Shown here in pieces: positions 27,148 to 36,957 of a stretch of DNA of 64,000 nt (positions are counted from its first letter, which is position 1; the number at the start of each line of letters is the position of its first letter). This stretch comes from Alphaproteobacteria bacterium. Lineage in GTDB: Bacteria; Pseudomonadota; Alphaproteobacteria; Micropepsales; Micropepsaceae. A program made the position numbers and the translations under genes. Below the pieces are notes generated by a model, which saw only the letters and a program-made list of their open reading frames with translations, was not told where the DNA came from and searched no databases. The stretch covers positions 1 to 64,000 of the forward strand of contig WGMH01000010.1 of assembly GCA_016125165.1 (NCBI GenBank). The letters run 5' to 3'.

Positions 27148-28956
27148 ATGCACGCCTACCGTACACACACCTGCGGCCAATTGCGCGCCTCCGACGTGGG
27201 CTCGCGCGTTCGTCTGTCCGGTTGGGTGAACCGGCGGCGCGACCATGGCGGCCTGCTGTTTATTGACCTGCGCGACCATTACGGCATCACACAGGCCGTG
27301 GTGGAACCGGATTCACCTGCTTTTGCGGCCGCTGACAAGGCTCGCTCCGAATGGGTGCTGACCCTTACCGGCACCGTGGTCGCGCGCACCGCCGAGACGG
27401 TGAACAAGGACCTGCCCACCGGCGAAATCGAGATCCGTATCGAAGAGGTGGCGGTACAGGGGGTGGCGCAGGAATTGCCGCTGCCCGTGTTCGGCGATCT
27501 GGACTATCCGGAAGAGACGCGCCTGAAATACCGCTTCCTCGATCTGCGGCGCGAAAAGCTGCACAAGAACATCACGCTGCGTTCCAACGTGATCTCGTCC
27601 GTTCGCAAGCGGATGATCGCGCAAGGGTTCACCGAATTTCAGACGCCGATCCTGACGGCATCATCGCCGGAAGGCGCGCGCGACTTTCTGGTACCGTCGC
27701 GCATCCATCCGGGAAAGTTCTATGCGCTGCCGCAGGCGCCGCAGCAGTTCAAGCAGCTGATCATGGTGGCGGGCTTCGACCGCTATTTCCAGATCGCGCC
27801 CTGTTTCCGCGACGAGGATGCGCGCGCCGACCGTTCGCCCGGCGAGTTCTACCAGCTCGACCTGGAAATGAGCTTCGTGACGCAGGACGACGTGTTCGCG
27901 GCGGTGGAGCCGGTGCTGCACGGGCTGTTTGAGGAATTCGCGAACGGGCGCTCGGTTTCCGCCGCGCCGTTCACGCGCATCGCCTATGAAGACTCCATGC
28001 TGAGATACGGCGTGGACAAGCCGGACCTGCGCAACCCCATCGTGATCTGCGACGTGAGTGATGTGTTCGGCCGCGACGATGTGGAGTTCAAGGCGTTCAA
28101 GAACAAGACCGTGCGCGCCATTCCCGCACCGGGCGCCGCCAGCCAGCCGCGCAGCTTCTTCGACAAGCTGAACGATTGGGCGCGCAGCGAAATGGGCGCG
28201 GCAGGCCTTGGCTATGTGGTCTTTGAAAGCGACGGCGGCAAGCTGACCGGCAAGGGGCCGATCGCGAAGTTTATTCCCGAAGCCGCGCAGGCTGAGCTTG
28301 CATCGCGCGCCGGTATCAAGGCAGGCGACGCGCTGTTCTTCTCCGCCGATGCGAAGAAAGAGCGTGCTGCTGGCGTGGCCGGGCAGGCGCGCATTCGCCT
28401 GGGCAACGAACTTGGTTTGATCGACAAGAACCGCTTCGAATTCTGCTGGATCGTCGATTTCCCGATGTTCGAATGGAACGAGGATGAGAAGAAAATCGAC
28501 TTCTCGCACAACCCGTTCTCCATGCCGCAGTTTGACCGTGACGCGTTCCTGAAGCTGACGGATGGCGACAAGGACACAATCCTTGGCATTAAGGCCTATC
28601 AGTACGACATCGTGTGCAACGGCATCGAGCTGTCGTCCGGCGCTATCCGTAACCACGATCCCGATGTGATGCTGAAGGCGTTCGAGCTTGCAGGCTATGC
28701 GCGCGAAGATACCGAAGCGCGCTTCGGCGGCATGCTGAATGCATTCCGCTATGGCGCGCCGCCGCATGGCGGCACCGCGCCCGGCATCGACCGCATCGTG
28801 ATGCTGCTCGCGGGCGAAGAAAACCTTCGCGAAGTGACGATGTTCCCGATGAATCAGCAGGCGCAGGACCTGATGATGGGTGCGCCCTCGGACGTGTCTG
28901 CCAAGCAGCTCAAGGAACTCCACATCCGGGTGGTCATGCCCGAAAAGGCCAGCTAG
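27148..28956 (+). CDS. aspS: Aspartyl-tRNA synthetase
   Basis: This 602-residue class IIb synthetase charges tRNA with aspartate. The N-terminal anticodon-binding OB fold has [17 protein letters not shown]; motif 2 is in [10 protein letters not shown]; the GAD insertion lies in the middle; and motif 3 is in [13 protein letters not shown]. Bacterial-type length supports a complete gene. TTGACT at 27094 may be a -35 element, but the -10 is unclear. Confidence 0.96.
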   Translation: MHAYRTHTCGQLRASDVGSRVRLSGWVNRRRDHGGLLFIDLRDHYGITQAVVEPDSPAFAAADKARSEWVLTLTGTVVARTAETVNKDLPTGEIEIRIEEVAVQGVAQELPLPVFGDLDYPEETRLKYRFLDLRREKLHKNITLRSNVISSVRKRMIAQGFTEFQTPILTASSPEGARDFLVPSRIHPGKFYALPQAPQQFKQLIMVAGFDRYFQIAPCFRDEDARADRSPGEFYQLDLEMSFVTQDDVFAAVEPVLHGLFEEFANGRSVSAAPFTRIAYEDSMLRYGVDKPDLRNPIVICDVSDVFGRDDVEFKAFKNKTVRAIPAPGAASQPRSFFDKLNDWARSEMGAAGLGYVVFESDGGKLTGKGPIAKFIPEAAQAELASRAGIKAGDALFFSADAKKERAAGVAGQARIRLGNELGLIDKNRFEFCWIVDFPMFEWNEDEKKIDFSHNPFSMPQFDRDAFLKLTDGDKDTILGIKAYQYDIVCNGIELSSGAIRNHDPDVMLKAFELAGYAREDTEARFGGMLNAFRYGAPPHGGTAPGIDRIVMLLAGEENLREVTMFPMNQQAQDLMMGAPSDVSAKQLKELHIRVVMPEKAS

Positions 28957-29019
28957 GCGTGTCGGCGTTTATCGGGAACACCTGATTCCGCTTTAATGCG
29001 TTATGGATATCCAACCTGC

Positions 29020-29027
29020 AAAGGAGG
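29020..29027 (+). promoter_or_regulatory. Strong Shine-Dalgarno AAAGGAGG that fixes the SpoIIAA-like start
   Basis: AAAGGAGG ends five bases before ATG 29033. This places the start there rather than at the in-frame upstream ATG 29003, which has no ribosome site. Confidence 0.85.
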
Positions 29028-29032
29028 AAGCC

Positions 29033-29401
29033 ATGATCACGGAACTCTCAGGATTTCCAGATGACGTGCTGGCTATCAGCATTTCGGGCGAAGTGACCGC
29101 CGAAGATTACCACAATGTCCTCATCCCACGTGCAAGCGCCAAGTTGAAGGCGCACGACCATCTGCGCATCTATTGCGAGCTTGGTCCGGCGTTCAAAGGC
29201 ATGACCGCCAGCGCGATGTGGGAAGACACAAAGCTCGGCATCGGCCATTGGGGCGAATGGGGCCGGGCGGCCATTGTCACCGACATCGGCTGGATCGTGA
29301 CGATGACGCGGTTCTTTGCGCCGCTGTTTCCGGCACCCATGCGCGTGTTTTCGCACGCGGACGAGGGCGCCGCGCGCGAATGGCTTATGGCCAAAGACTG
29401 A
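29033..29401 (+). CDS. STAS/SpoIIAA-like protein
   Basis: A 122-residue protein with the SpoIIAA-like fold seen in many small cytosolic proteins: strand A-I-S-I-S-G-E-V-T-A-E-D-Y, helix, R-I-Y-C-E-L-G, then R-A-A-I-V-T-D-I-G-W-I and a C-terminal helix ending A-R-E-W-L. Such proteins may bind lipids or regulate partners; no enzyme role is evident. It ends exactly one base before the atpF stop on the other strand. Confidence 0.8.
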   Translation: MITELSGFPDDVLAISISGEVTAEDYHNVLIPRASAKLKAHDHLRIYCELGPAFKGMTASAMWEDTKLGIGHWGEWGRAAIVTDIGWIVTMTRFFAPLFPAPMRVFSHADEGAAREWLMAKD

Positions 29402-29893
29402 CTAGTTGAGCTTGCCGGATAGATCGGCGATCGACTGATCGACGAGCTTCGCCGCGCGGCTCTCATCAAGGCGTGCGGCGATCAGCTTTTCGGCGGCAGC
29501 GGCGGCTGCGTCCGCGGCGAGGGCGCGGATTTCGGCCATCGCCTGCGCTTCGGCCTGCGCGATCTTGGCCTCTGCCTGTTTGCCACGGCGTTCGATCTGG
29601 GCCTTCAACGCTTCGCGCGCGTCGGTCGCGAAGCGTTCGGCTTCTTCCTTCGCCGCGGTCACGATGCCTTCGGCTTCCTTCTCGGCAGAAGCGGCCTTCC
29701 GCTTGTAGCTTTCGAGCAGAGCGGCAGCTTCTTCGCGCAGCCGCTTGGCTTCTTCGAGTTCCTTGGCGATGGCAGCAGCGCGCGCATCAAGCGCGGCGCC
29801 CACAAAAGCCGGAACGCGTTGCCACAGCACGATGCCGATCAGGATGAGAAGGCCGAGCGCAACCCAGGTTTCGGCTTCCTGTAGAAATTCCAT
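29402..29893 (-). CDS. atpF: F0F1 ATP synthase subunit b
   Basis: The 163-residue stator subunit has one membrane helix at about residues 11-30 and a long charged coiled coil rich in Ala, Glu and Lys. It is the last gene of the F0 operon. Alphaproteobacteria carry two b-type subunits, and this is the shorter one next to b'. It lies three bases from the b' gene. Confidence 0.93.
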   Translation of the reverse strand: MEFLQEAETWVALGLLILIGIVLWQRVPAFVGAALDARAAAIAKELEEAKRLREEAAALLESYKRKAASAEKEAEGIVTAAKEEAERFATDAREALKAQIERRGKQAEAKIAQAEAQAMAEIRALAADAAAAAAEKLIAARLDESRAAKLVDQSIADLSGKLN

Positions 29894-29896
29894 GGC

Positions 29897-30448
29897 CTAG
29901 CTCCCGCTCACCGAGGCGACAGCGGCGCGCGCTTCGTCGGCAGAAACATTGTCACCAGTCAGCTGCTGCACGATGGCGGCGGCGGCATCCTGCGCGGCCT
30001 GCGCCACATGGGCACGAGCGGCATTGCGGGTCTGCGCGATGCGGGCTTCGGCCGCCTGCATGCCCGCCTGCGCCTCGGCTTCGGCTTTCGCCTTGGCCGC
30101 ATCCACTTCGGCGTTCAGGCGCTTGCGGTTTTCATCCGCCAGCCCGTGGGCTCGCGCTTTTGCCGCGGCAAGCGCCGCGTCATAGGCTGCCGACGCATCC
30201 GCCGCTTCCCTGCGATGCTTCTCCGCCGCGCCGAGATCGCCGTCGATCTGGCCCTTGCGCGCGGTCAAAGCTCCACCGATGCGTGGCAGGGCAATGCGCC
30301 ACACGACAATGAACAGCAGCACAAAGGAGATCGTGAGCCAGAACAGTTGGCTCGGATACGTCTCGGTCTTGAACGGCGGAAAGCCCGCCGGCTCATGATG
30401 GCCGGTGGTTTCCGCCGTTGCCGGAGCGGAGGAAGCGCCTTCAGACAT
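29897..30448 (-). CDS. atpG: F0F1 ATP synthase subunit b'
   Basis: A 183-residue second b-type stator subunit. An N-terminal Pro/Glu/Thr-rich segment of about 35 residues is followed by Y-P-S-Q-L-F-W-L-T-I-S-F-V-L-L-F and a long alanine-rich coiled coil. The Y-P-S-Q-L-F-W-L-T motif distinguishes b' from b. It pairs with AtpF as the peripheral stalk heterodimer. Symbol usage varies between atpG, atpF2 and atpX. Confidence 0.92.
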   Translation of the reverse strand: MSEGASSAPATAETTGHHEPAGFPPFKTETYPSQLFWLTISFVLLFIVVWRIALPRIGGALTARKGQIDGDLGAAEKHRREAADASAAYDAALAAAKARAHGLADENRKRLNAEVDAAKAKAEAEAQAGMQAAEARIAQTRNAARAHVAQAAQDAAAAIVQQLTGDNVSADEARAAVASVSGS

Positions 30449-30453
30449 CTAGA

Positions 30454-30681
30454 TCAGAACGCGAACAGGATGAGGAGCGCGATCACCAGACCGAACAGAC
30501 CCGTTGCTTCGCAGAGCGCGAAGCCGAGGAGCAGGTTGGTGGTCTGGCTGGCGGCGGCGCCCGGGTTGCGCAGCGCGCCCGAGAGGTAGCTGCCGAACAC
30601 GTTGCCGATACCGGCGCCCGCGCCCACGAGCGCGATGCAGGCCAGGCCCGCGCCGATCATCTTGGCTGCTTCGACTTCCAT
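30454..30681 (-). CDS. atpE: F0F1 ATP synthase subunit c
   Basis: This 75-residue hairpin of two membrane helices forms the rotor ring. The glycine-rich first helix G-A-G-A-G-I-G is followed by the polar loop R-N-P, and the proton-carrying Glu58 lies in the second helix (A-L-C-E-A-T). The E-x-T pattern indicates proton rather than sodium coupling, by family knowledge. Confidence 0.95.
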   Translation of the reverse strand: MEVEAAKMIGAGLACIALVGAGAGIGNVFGSYLSGALRNPGAAASQTTNLLLGFALCEATGLFGLVIALLILFAF

Positions 30682-30733
30682 TTCAAAAACTCCCTTTGGT
30701 TAGACCGGGCAATTTCCGATTGCGCCCGAACGA

Positions 30734-31483
30734 TTAGTGACCGTGAAGATGCAGAGCTTCGTTGAGGTAGATGCAGGTGAGCACCGCAAACACATAGGCT
30801 TGCAGGAACGCAACCAGCAATTCGAGCGCCGAGATGGCGACGATGAGCAGCATAGGTGCAATCGCAAGACCGGTGAGAATGCCACCAGCGCCACCGAGAG
30901 CTATCACGAACCCCGCGAACACTTTCAGCATGGTGTGGCCCGCCAGCATGTTGGCGAACAGACGAACCGAGAGGCTGATGGGGCGGGTGAAGAACGAGAT
31001 AACTTCGATCGGCACCAGAAGGAACAGCAGCGGCAGCGGCGCGTGCGGTACAAACAGCTTGAGAAAGCCGATGCCATGCTTGAGGAAGCCGGTGACAATG
31101 ACGGTGAGGACCACGAGCGCGGCGAGTGCGAAGGTGACCGCAATCTGGCTGGTGACGGTGAACACGCCGGGGATCAGGCCAAAGAAGTTGGAAAAAAGGA
31201 CGAAGAAGAACAGCGTGAACACGAAGGGGAAGAAGCGCATGCCGTCATTGCCGGCCGCGGACTGGATCATTCCCTGCACGAATTCATAGGACAGCTCGGC
31301 CATCGACTGCAGGCGGGTGGGCACGAGGCGGCGGCTGGAAACGCTGAAGGAGAGGAACAGCGTGGCCACGGCAACTATCGCCACCATCACCAGTGACTGA
31401 TTGGTGAAGGAGACGTCGTAGCCGCCAATGTGCAGCGGCACGATCGGTTCGATCTTGAACTGCTCCATCGGATTCATTGCCAC
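30734..31483 (-). CDS. atpB: F0F1 ATP synthase subunit a
   Basis: A 249-residue channel subunit with five to six membrane helices. The essential Arg is in S-L-S-V-R-L-F-A-N-M-L-A-G-H, and the C-terminal G-L-A-I-A-P-M and L-Q-A-Y-V-F-A segments are standard. GTG at 31483 is favoured because GAGGAG lies 11 bases upstream; ATG at 31477 is possible. It follows atpI by seven bases. Confidence 0.95.
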   Translation of the reverse strand: MAMNPMEQFKIEPIVPLHIGGYDVSFTNQSLVMVAIVAVATLFLSFSVSSRRLVPTRLQSMAELSYEFVQGMIQSAAGNDGMRFFPFVFTLFFFVLFSNFFGLIPGVFTVTSQIAVTFALAALVVLTVIVTGFLKHGIGFLKLFVPHAPLPLLFLLVPIEVISFFTRPISLSVRLFANMLAGHTMLKVFAGFVIALGGAGGILTGLAIAPMLLIVAISALELLVAFLQAYVFAVLTCIYLNEALHLHGH

Positions 31484-31490
31484 GGGGTGT

Positions 31491-31838
31491 TCACTCCTCG
31501 TCTTCGCTATCGGGCACGCTCGGCGCGCCCTTGGCGGCTTTCGCCGCCTGTTCCGTCATTTCCTTTGCCGCACGCATCACGTTCAACACGCCAGCCGCGG
31601 CACCGAGCACAAACATCACGATCAGGAAGACCGGGCGCGTGCCCGCCAGCCAGTCGATCCCCCATCCGAGCGCGCCGCCAACGGCAATGCCCGCAATCAT
31701 TTCCGTGCCGAAGCGGAAGGCGACACCCATCGGCGTTGGCGCCGATTGCGGGTTTTTCGCGGCTTCGCGCCGGCGCACCTCATCGAGCCGCGTCTGGAGA
31801 CGCCGCAGGTCTTCCGGTTCGGGCGTTTGATGACTCAC
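31491..31838 (-). CDS. atpI: ATP synthase accessory protein AtpI/AtpZ-like
   Basis: The product has an N-terminal coil rich in Arg and Glu, then two membrane helices (G-V-A-F-R-F-G-T-E-M-I-A-G-I-A-V-G-G and F-L-I-V-M-F-V-L-G) and a charged tail. AtpI-type proteins help assemble the c-ring or carry Mg/Ca. Two GTG starts compete: 31838 (V-S-H-Q-T-P-E, 115 residues, GAGG four bases upstream) and 31877 (128 residues). The shorter form resembles family N-termini more. It is the first gene of the F0 operon. Confidence 0.8.
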   Translation of the reverse strand: MSHQTPEPEDLRRLQTRLDEVRRREAAKNPQSAPTPMGVAFRFGTEMIAGIAVGGALGWGIDWLAGTRPVFLIVMFVLGAAAGVLNVMRAAKEMTEQAAKAAKGAPSVPDSEDEE

Positions 31839-31904
31839 GGCGCCTCGAAATGCTGGAAATACTGCGGAAAAACGCACCTTCGCGGCTCTTTCGAAGGCGC
31901 GCGG

Positions 31905-31933
31905 ACCATAGGGGCGGCCCTAACGGCTGTCAA
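31905..31933 (-). promoter_or_regulatory. Sigma-70-type promoter of the F0 ATP synthase operon
   Basis: On the minus strand TTGACA (31933-31928) is followed after exactly 17 bases by TATGGT (31910-31905). Transcription would begin near 31898 and reach atpI after 20 or 60 bases depending on the start used. Confidence 0.75.
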
Positions 31934-32026
31934 GAACATGAATTATCGTTCAACCGATTGATTTTATTGACATAAATCTGATGCGGCGAAGTGCGCGGGC
32001 AAGATTCTATCGCGAGTGCGAAGACT

Positions 32027-35000
32027 CTATTCAGCCGCTACCTGGGCGGCTTCGGCGAGGGTGACGGAGACGAGCTGGCTGACGCCGCGCTCGGCCATCG
32101 TCACGCCGAAGAGGCGGTGCATCCGGCTCATGGTCAGCGCGTGGTGGGTGATCACCAGGAAGCGGGTGTCGGCCAAGCGTGTCATTTCGTCTAGCAGATT
32201 GCAGAAGCGGTCCACGTTCGCATCGTCGAGCGGGGCGTCCACTTCGTCGAGCACGCAGACCGGCGCCGGATTCACGAGGAACACCGCGAAGATCAGGGCC
32301 ATAGCCGTAAGCGCCTGTTCGCCCCCCGAAAGCAACGTGAGGTTCTGCAGACGCTTGCCTGGCGGACGCGCGAAGATTTCGAGGCCCGCTTCCAGCGGGT
32401 CTTCGGATTCGGTGAAGGTGAGTTTGGCTTCGCCACCTTCGAAGAGCTTGGTGAAAAGCTGCTGGAAGTTCGCGTTCACCTTCTCGAATGCTTCCTGCAA
32501 TCGGCCGCGACCTTCGCGGTTCAGGCTCTGGATGCCACGGCGCAGGCGCTGGATCGCACCATCAAGATCGGCGCGGTCATTCGTGAGCGCCTGAAGACGT
32601 TCTTCGTGTTCGGCGGCTTCCTCTTCCGCGCGCAGGTTCACGCCACCAAGCTGTTCGCGTTCACGCTTGAGCTTTTCGACGCGCGCATCGGAATATTCAA
32701 TGGTGGGAAGTTCTTGCCCTTCTTTTACTTCGGCAAGTTCTGCGAGTTCCTCCGGCGCAGCGTCCAATTCCTCGCGGATCCGCGTGCGCAATTCCTCGAT
32801 GCGCGTAGCGGCGGCTTCCGAAAGTGCCTGCGCACGCGCGCGTTCCTCACGGGCTGCAGATGCGGCCTGATCGGCAAGTTTCGCGGTTTTGTCGGCTTCG
32901 GAAAGATGCGCTTCGGCAGTGGCGCGTGCGTCGGCGGCTTCATTGCGGGCAGCTTCTGCGGCGGCAATCGTATCGAGCAGCGCGTTGCGTTTTACGGCAA
33001 TCTGTTCTGGAATCGCCTCCAGCGTGGTCAATTCTTCGCCCATCTGGCCGCTGCGGCGGTTCAGTTCGGTGATGTGCTCGCGGGCGGCAGCGCGGCGGTT
33101 TTCCCAACGCGTGCGGTCTTCGCCAAGTGCGCCGAGACGGGCTGCGCGGGCTGCACCCTCGCGGGAGAGCGCCTCAACAGCGGCGCGCGCTTCGCTATCG
33201 AGCGAACGGGCATCGGAGGCGGCGCCACGTGCTTCAGCGAGCGCCTGCGTCAGCGCGACGCCATCGCCCAGTTCCGCAAGTGCGGCGGAGGCCTGACGCT
33301 CGGACTCTGTGGCCGTATCGCGGGTATCCGAAAGGCGGCGAATTTCGGCTTCGAGCGAGGCAAGGCGCGAGGCACGTTCAGCAGCGGCGCGTGCGGCTGC
33401 GGTGGCTTTGCTCTGTGCATCGCTCAACGCCTGACCGGCATTGCGCTGTTCGGTTTCAGCGGCGCGCAAGGCTTCGCGCGCGGCTTGCGTGGCTTCGCGC
33501 GCGGTGGAATATGACGCGAATACCGTCGCGCGGTTTTCCTTTGCCGTCGCAATCTGTGTTTCGAGCTCGGCGAGCTTGTTCCGCTGCGAAAGGCGAAGCG
33601 CGGCCTGCGAGGGCGCATCGGCGGAGGCGCTGTAACCATCCCAGCGCCACAGATCGCCGCGCTGTGAAACAAGACGCTGGCCGGGCTTCAGCAATGTCTG
33701 CAGCTGCGCGCCCTGACCCGGGCCGACGATTCCCGTCATCACCAGACGTCGCGTGAGCGCACCGGGCGCATCGACGACTTCAATCAGCGGGCGGGCAAAT
33801 CCTGGAAGCGGCGAAAGTTCGGCCAGCACACCCAGATCGCTCCAGTGATGCGGTGCCGATTCATCGGTGGGGGCATTGATGTCATCGCCAAGCGCGGCGG
33901 CGAACGCGGCTTCATAGCCCGGCTTCACCTTCACGGCATCAACAACCGGCGGCCACATGTCATCGCTGGGACGCAGGAATTCGGCAAGCGCCTTGGCTTC
34001 GCCCGAAAGGCCCTGAATGACGCCTTCGGCTTCTTCCAACGGCGCACGAAGGTCGGTTTCGTTCCTTTCCGCAGCCTCGAGAGCCTCGCGCGCGGCGGTC
34101 CACGCTTCACGCCTGGCTTCCAAATTGGCGCGGGCGGCTTCGGTTTCAGCTTCGGCGACACGAACGTCGGGCGCGGCGGCGGCGTCCTGCATCGCAGCGT
34201 CGAGACGGGCTTGTGCCTGTTCAAGCTGCTGCGCTGTGGATTCTACCAGCGCCGAAGCCACCTGACGGGTGCGCTCCTGACCGTTTCTGCGTGCGTTCCA
34301 ATCCGCGAGTTCGGCGGTGAGCCTTTCCAGCGTGCGTTCACGTTCGAAGAGCGCCTCGGCAAGTTCGGCGGCGCGGGACTGCGTTTCCTTCAGCGTTTCA
34401 TCGGCGCGCGCAGCGGCTTCCTCAAGTTCGGCGGCTTCAGCGGCGAGTGTATCCAGCGCCGCTTGAGCATCGCCATCCAGGCGTTGCTCGCGTTCAAGAT
34501 CCTGCATGGTTTGCGCGATGCGTTGGCGCAGGCGTTGCGCTTCCTCGCGTGCACGGTTTTCCTCGGCGTCAAGCGCATCGCGTTCGACGGTGAGGCGGTG
34601 CAGGGCGGCGGAACGTTCGGCCTCGATCTGTCGCAACGGCGGCAGAGCCGTTGCGGCTTCGGCCTGAATGGCTGAGGCGCGCGCGGCAATTTCCGTGCTG
34701 TCAGAAACGGCGGCGCTGGTGCGTTCCAGTTCCTGTTGCGCGGAAAGCGTCTGGGCTTCGGCGGTGGTCCAGCGCAGATACAGCGTCAGCGCTTCTGCCT
34801 TGCGGATCAGGCCGGATAGATTTCGATAGCGCGCGGCCTGACGGGCCTGCCTTTTCAGGCTCTGCAACTGACCTTCAACTTCGCGCAGCACGTCATCAAG
34901 GCGCGCCATATTGGTTTCGGCGGCGCGCAGGCGAAGTTCCGCTTCGTGCCGGCGCTGGTGCAAGCCGCCGATGCCAGCGGCTTCCTCCAGAATGGCGCGG

Positions 35001-35479
35001 CGCGCGAGCGGCTTCTGGCTGATGAGCAAGCCGATCTGTCCCTGACGCACGAACGCGGTCGAACCGGCGCCAGACGAGGCATCGGCAAAGAATATCTGCA
35101 CATCGCGCTGGCGCACGTCGCGGCCATTGATGCGGTAGACGCTGCCAGCTTCGCGTTCGATGCGGCGTGAGATTTCTATGGAGTCATAGTCGTTATAGGG
35201 GGCGGGGGCGCTGCGATCCGCGTTGTCGACATACAGAATGACTTCGGCGTTGTTGCGCGCCGGACGTGCGGCGCTGCCCGCGAAGATCACGTCATCCATT
35301 TCGGAACCACGCACGGAGGTGGGCCGTGTTTCGCCCATCACCCAACGCAACGCATCGAACAGGTTCGACTTGCCGCAGCCATTGGGCCCGACAATGGCAG
35401 TAAGGCCGGGCTCGATGATGAGCTCGGTCGGTTCTACGAAGGACTTGAAGCCGGAAAGTCTAAGCCGGTTGAATTTCAA
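32027..35479 (-). CDS. smc: Chromosome segregation ATPase SMC
   Basis: An 1150-residue SMC protein. The Walker A motif G-P-N-G-C-G-K-S-N is at residues 31-39; two long coiled coils flank a hinge at about 510-650; and the C-terminal head has the ABC signature T-L-L-S-G-G-E-Q-A-L and Walker B V-C-V-L-D-E-V-D-A. It forms condensin with ScpA and ScpB encoded at 21.1-22.7 kb. The only start that preserves the N-terminus K-F-N-R-L-R-L-S-G-F-K-S-F is TTG at 35479, with a poor ribosome site. DsbA-like, dciA and mutY lie upstream as in other alphaproteobacteria. Confidence 0.96.
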   Translation of the reverse strand: MKFNRLRLSGFKSFVEPTELIIEPGLTAIVGPNGCGKSNLFDALRWVMGETRPTSVRGSEMDDVIFAGSAARPARNNAEVILYVDNADRSAPAPYNDYDSIEISRRIEREAGSVYRINGRDVRQRDVQIFFADASSGAGSTAFVRQGQIGLLISQKPLARRAILEEAAGIGGLHQRRHEAELRLRAAETNMARLDDVLREVEGQLQSLKRQARQAARYRNLSGLIRKAEALTLYLRWTTAEAQTLSAQQELERTSAAVSDSTEIAARASAIQAEAATALPPLRQIEAERSAALHRLTVERDALDAEENRAREEAQRLRQRIAQTMQDLEREQRLDGDAQAALDTLAAEAAELEEAAARADETLKETQSRAAELAEALFERERTLERLTAELADWNARRNGQERTRQVASALVESTAQQLEQAQARLDAAMQDAAAAPDVRVAEAETEAARANLEARREAWTAAREALEAAERNETDLRAPLEEAEGVIQGLSGEAKALAEFLRPSDDMWPPVVDAVKVKPGYEAAFAAALGDDINAPTDESAPHHWSDLGVLAELSPLPGFARPLIEVVDAPGALTRRLVMTGIVGPGQGAQLQTLLKPGQRLVSQRGDLWRWDGYSASADAPSQAALRLSQRNKLAELETQIATAKENRATVFASYSTAREATQAAREALRAAETEQRNAGQALSDAQSKATAAARAAAERASRLASLEAEIRRLSDTRDTATESERQASAALAELGDGVALTQALAEARGAASDARSLDSEARAAVEALSREGAARAARLGALGEDRTRWENRRAAAREHITELNRRSGQMGEELTTLEAIPEQIAVKRNALLDTIAAAEAARNEAADARATAEAHLSEADKTAKLADQAASAAREERARAQALSEAAATRIEELRTRIREELDAAPEELAELAEVKEGQELPTIEYSDARVEKLKREREQLGGVNLRAEEEAAEHEERLQALTNDRADLDGAIQRLRRGIQSLNREGRGRLQEAFEKVNANFQQLFTKLFEGGEAKLTFTESEDPLEAGLEIFARPPGKRLQNLTLLSGGEQALTAMALIFAVFLVNPAPVCVLDEVDAPLDDANVDRFCNLLDEMTRLADTRFLVITHHALTMSRMHRLFGVTMAERGVSQLVSVTLAEAAQVAAE

Positions 35480-35739
35480 CGGATGTGCGCCGCCTGCCGC
35501 TCTTGAACCCTATTACACCACGATCGAAACGATCCGCCGCTTATGCGGCCTTCTTGGAACGATACCGTTTCGAATGCGCCGAATTCCGCCAAGCATGAAC
35601 GGCATGCAGGGCGGCCCCGAACGATGGCCATTTCTCCCGATTCCGGAACGGCAGGTCAATCAACGCGGCACAGTTATCGACAGGCACGGTGCGCGGCGCT
35701 TTATTCGCCACCACGCGCCGATTTACCCTTGCGTCACCG
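35480..35739. other. Gap between smc and the DsbA-like gene with a doubtful small frame
   Basis: These 260 bases contain no clear gene. On the minus strand a frame from GTG near 35709 to the stop at 35541 would encode about 55 residues rich in Arg and Lys at its end (S-K-R-Y-R-S-K-K-A-A). Its codons are not strikingly biased and I recognise no family. The smc ribosome site must also lie here. Confidence 0.3.
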
Positions 35740-36411
35740 CTATTTCTTCTGATTCGCGAGAATCGAATCGAGATAAGTCTTGAGATTGGCCCATTCCACG
35801 ACAGACCGTGGCGCAACAGTCGCGTTCACGATGAAGCTGGGCACAGAGTTGATGCCATAAGTCCCCATGGCTTCTTGGCCATTTTTCTGGACCAGCGCCG
35901 CGATATCGGGCTTGGCGATGCAGCTATCGACCTGTGCTTCGGACATGCCGGCCAGCCGTCCCATGGCGATGAGACCCGCATGGACGTCCTGAACCTGATA
36001 TTCGGGGTCCCAACGCGGCTGATTGCGGAACATCAAGTCCAGGAATTGGAAATAGCTATCCTTGGGCAGGCAACTCGCCATTCCCTCAACCGCTGTATCC
36101 GCAGAATGCAGCGGGAAGACACGGAAAACATAGTAAACTTTGCCCGTGTCTATGTACTCCTTCTTCAGAAGCGGGAAGACCGTTTCGTTGAAGTGTGAGC
36201 AGTGTGGGCACACCGGCGCGCCGTATTCCACGATCTGGATCGGAGCCTTGGGATCACCAAGGGTGTGCTCATTCGGGCCGATTTCGATGCGTGACGTCGT
36301 GGAGGGGACTTCCTCGTCTCCGCCATTGCCCGAAAGCATGAAATAGCCGGCCACCACCACAAGCACGGCGGCAAGGCCAACAAGGCCGTAGATCATGTAT
36401 TTGCGGTTCAC
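35740..36411 (-). CDS. Membrane-anchored DsbA-family thiol oxidoreductase
   Basis: This 223-residue protein has one N-terminal membrane helix or uncleaved signal (about residues 7-27), then a DsbA-type thioredoxin fold with C-P-H-C at 68-71 and the cis-proline motif S-V-P-S-F near residue 190. It should oxidise or isomerise disulfides in the periplasm; EipB, with its paired cysteines, is one possible client. The start is GTG. It lies in the conserved dciA-dsbA-smc order. Confidence 0.9.
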   Translation of the reverse strand: MNRKYMIYGLVGLAAVLVVVAGYFMLSGNGGDEEVPSTTSRIEIGPNEHTLGDPKAPIQIVEYGAPVCPHCSHFNETVFPLLKKEYIDTGKVYYVFRVFPLHSADTAVEGMASCLPKDSYFQFLDLMFRNQPRWDPEYQVQDVHAGLIAMGRLAGMSEAQVDSCIAKPDIAALVQKNGQEAMGTYGINSVPSFIVNATVAPRSVVEWANLKTYLDSILANQKK

Positions 36412-36462
36412 GAGGCGCTCTCCCGGTTCACTCAGCTTATTTGGCAGAGCAGGGCGGCGGGT

Positions 36463-36948
36463 TCAATCGGTGATGCGGGCGCGCCGCATGCGGGCCAGTT
36501 TCAGTAGGGCGGCCTTGAGCGCCTCCGGGCCCCGGTAGGTTAAGGCGGGTTCATCCGGCGGCATGGCCCCGCCGCCGGACTTGCGCAAGGGACGGAAGGG
36601 TTGCGGTTCGGCAAGCGGACCCTGCAGAAACCGCAATTTCGCGACTGCACGATGCCCCAGATAAGTGTTGATGCGTTCGCACAGCATCCGGCTTTCATGC
36701 TGCAGGAAGGTTGAGGCCGCAGGCTCCGACTTGATGGTGAGAATGCCGCCGTTGGTGCCCTGCGACAGGCGGATGGGCCGGGCGATACGCGCAATATCCG
36801 CGCCCACGATCTCGGCCCACCGCAGTACCAGTGTGGGATCGGCAAACCCGGCGCGCGCAAAGGCAGAGGCGCCAAGCCACGCTGCCTGGCGCGTGATCTG
36901 CTCGGTGCGATTGCGGCGCTCTTGTTCGTCCTTGCCCGGTTCGGTCAT
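36463..36948 (-). CDS. dciA: DciA-like protein (DUF721)
   Basis: The 161-residue protein belongs to DUF721, which includes DciA, the replicative helicase loader in bacteria that lack DnaC. Its core has L-R-W-A-E-I-V-G-A-D-I-A-R-I-A-R-P-I-R-L, the basic KH-like DNA-binding segment, then the strands G-G-I-L-T-I-K-S-E-P-A-A. The C-terminal region is longer than the minimal DciA. The start at 36948 is only nine bases from the mutY ATG on the opposite strand. Confidence 0.85.
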   Translation of the reverse strand: MTEPGKDEQERRNRTEQITRQAAWLGASAFARAGFADPTLVLRWAEIVGADIARIARPIRLSQGTNGGILTIKSEPAASTFLQHESRMLCERINTYLGHRAVAKLRFLQGPLAEPQPFRPLRKSGGGAMPPDEPALTYRGPEALKAALLKLARMRRARITD

Positions 36949-36957
36949 GGTGAAACT

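Noticed and set aside
25125..27266. Long plus-strand open frame opposite the phosphodiesterase gene
   Set aside because: It is an antisense shadow from high GC3; the minus-strand protein has a signal peptide and complete catalytic motifs.
32606..33514. Phe/Gly/Cys-rich plus-strand frames opposite smc
   Set aside because: Composition is the reverse complement of Ala/Glu/Arg coiled-coil codons; not a protein.
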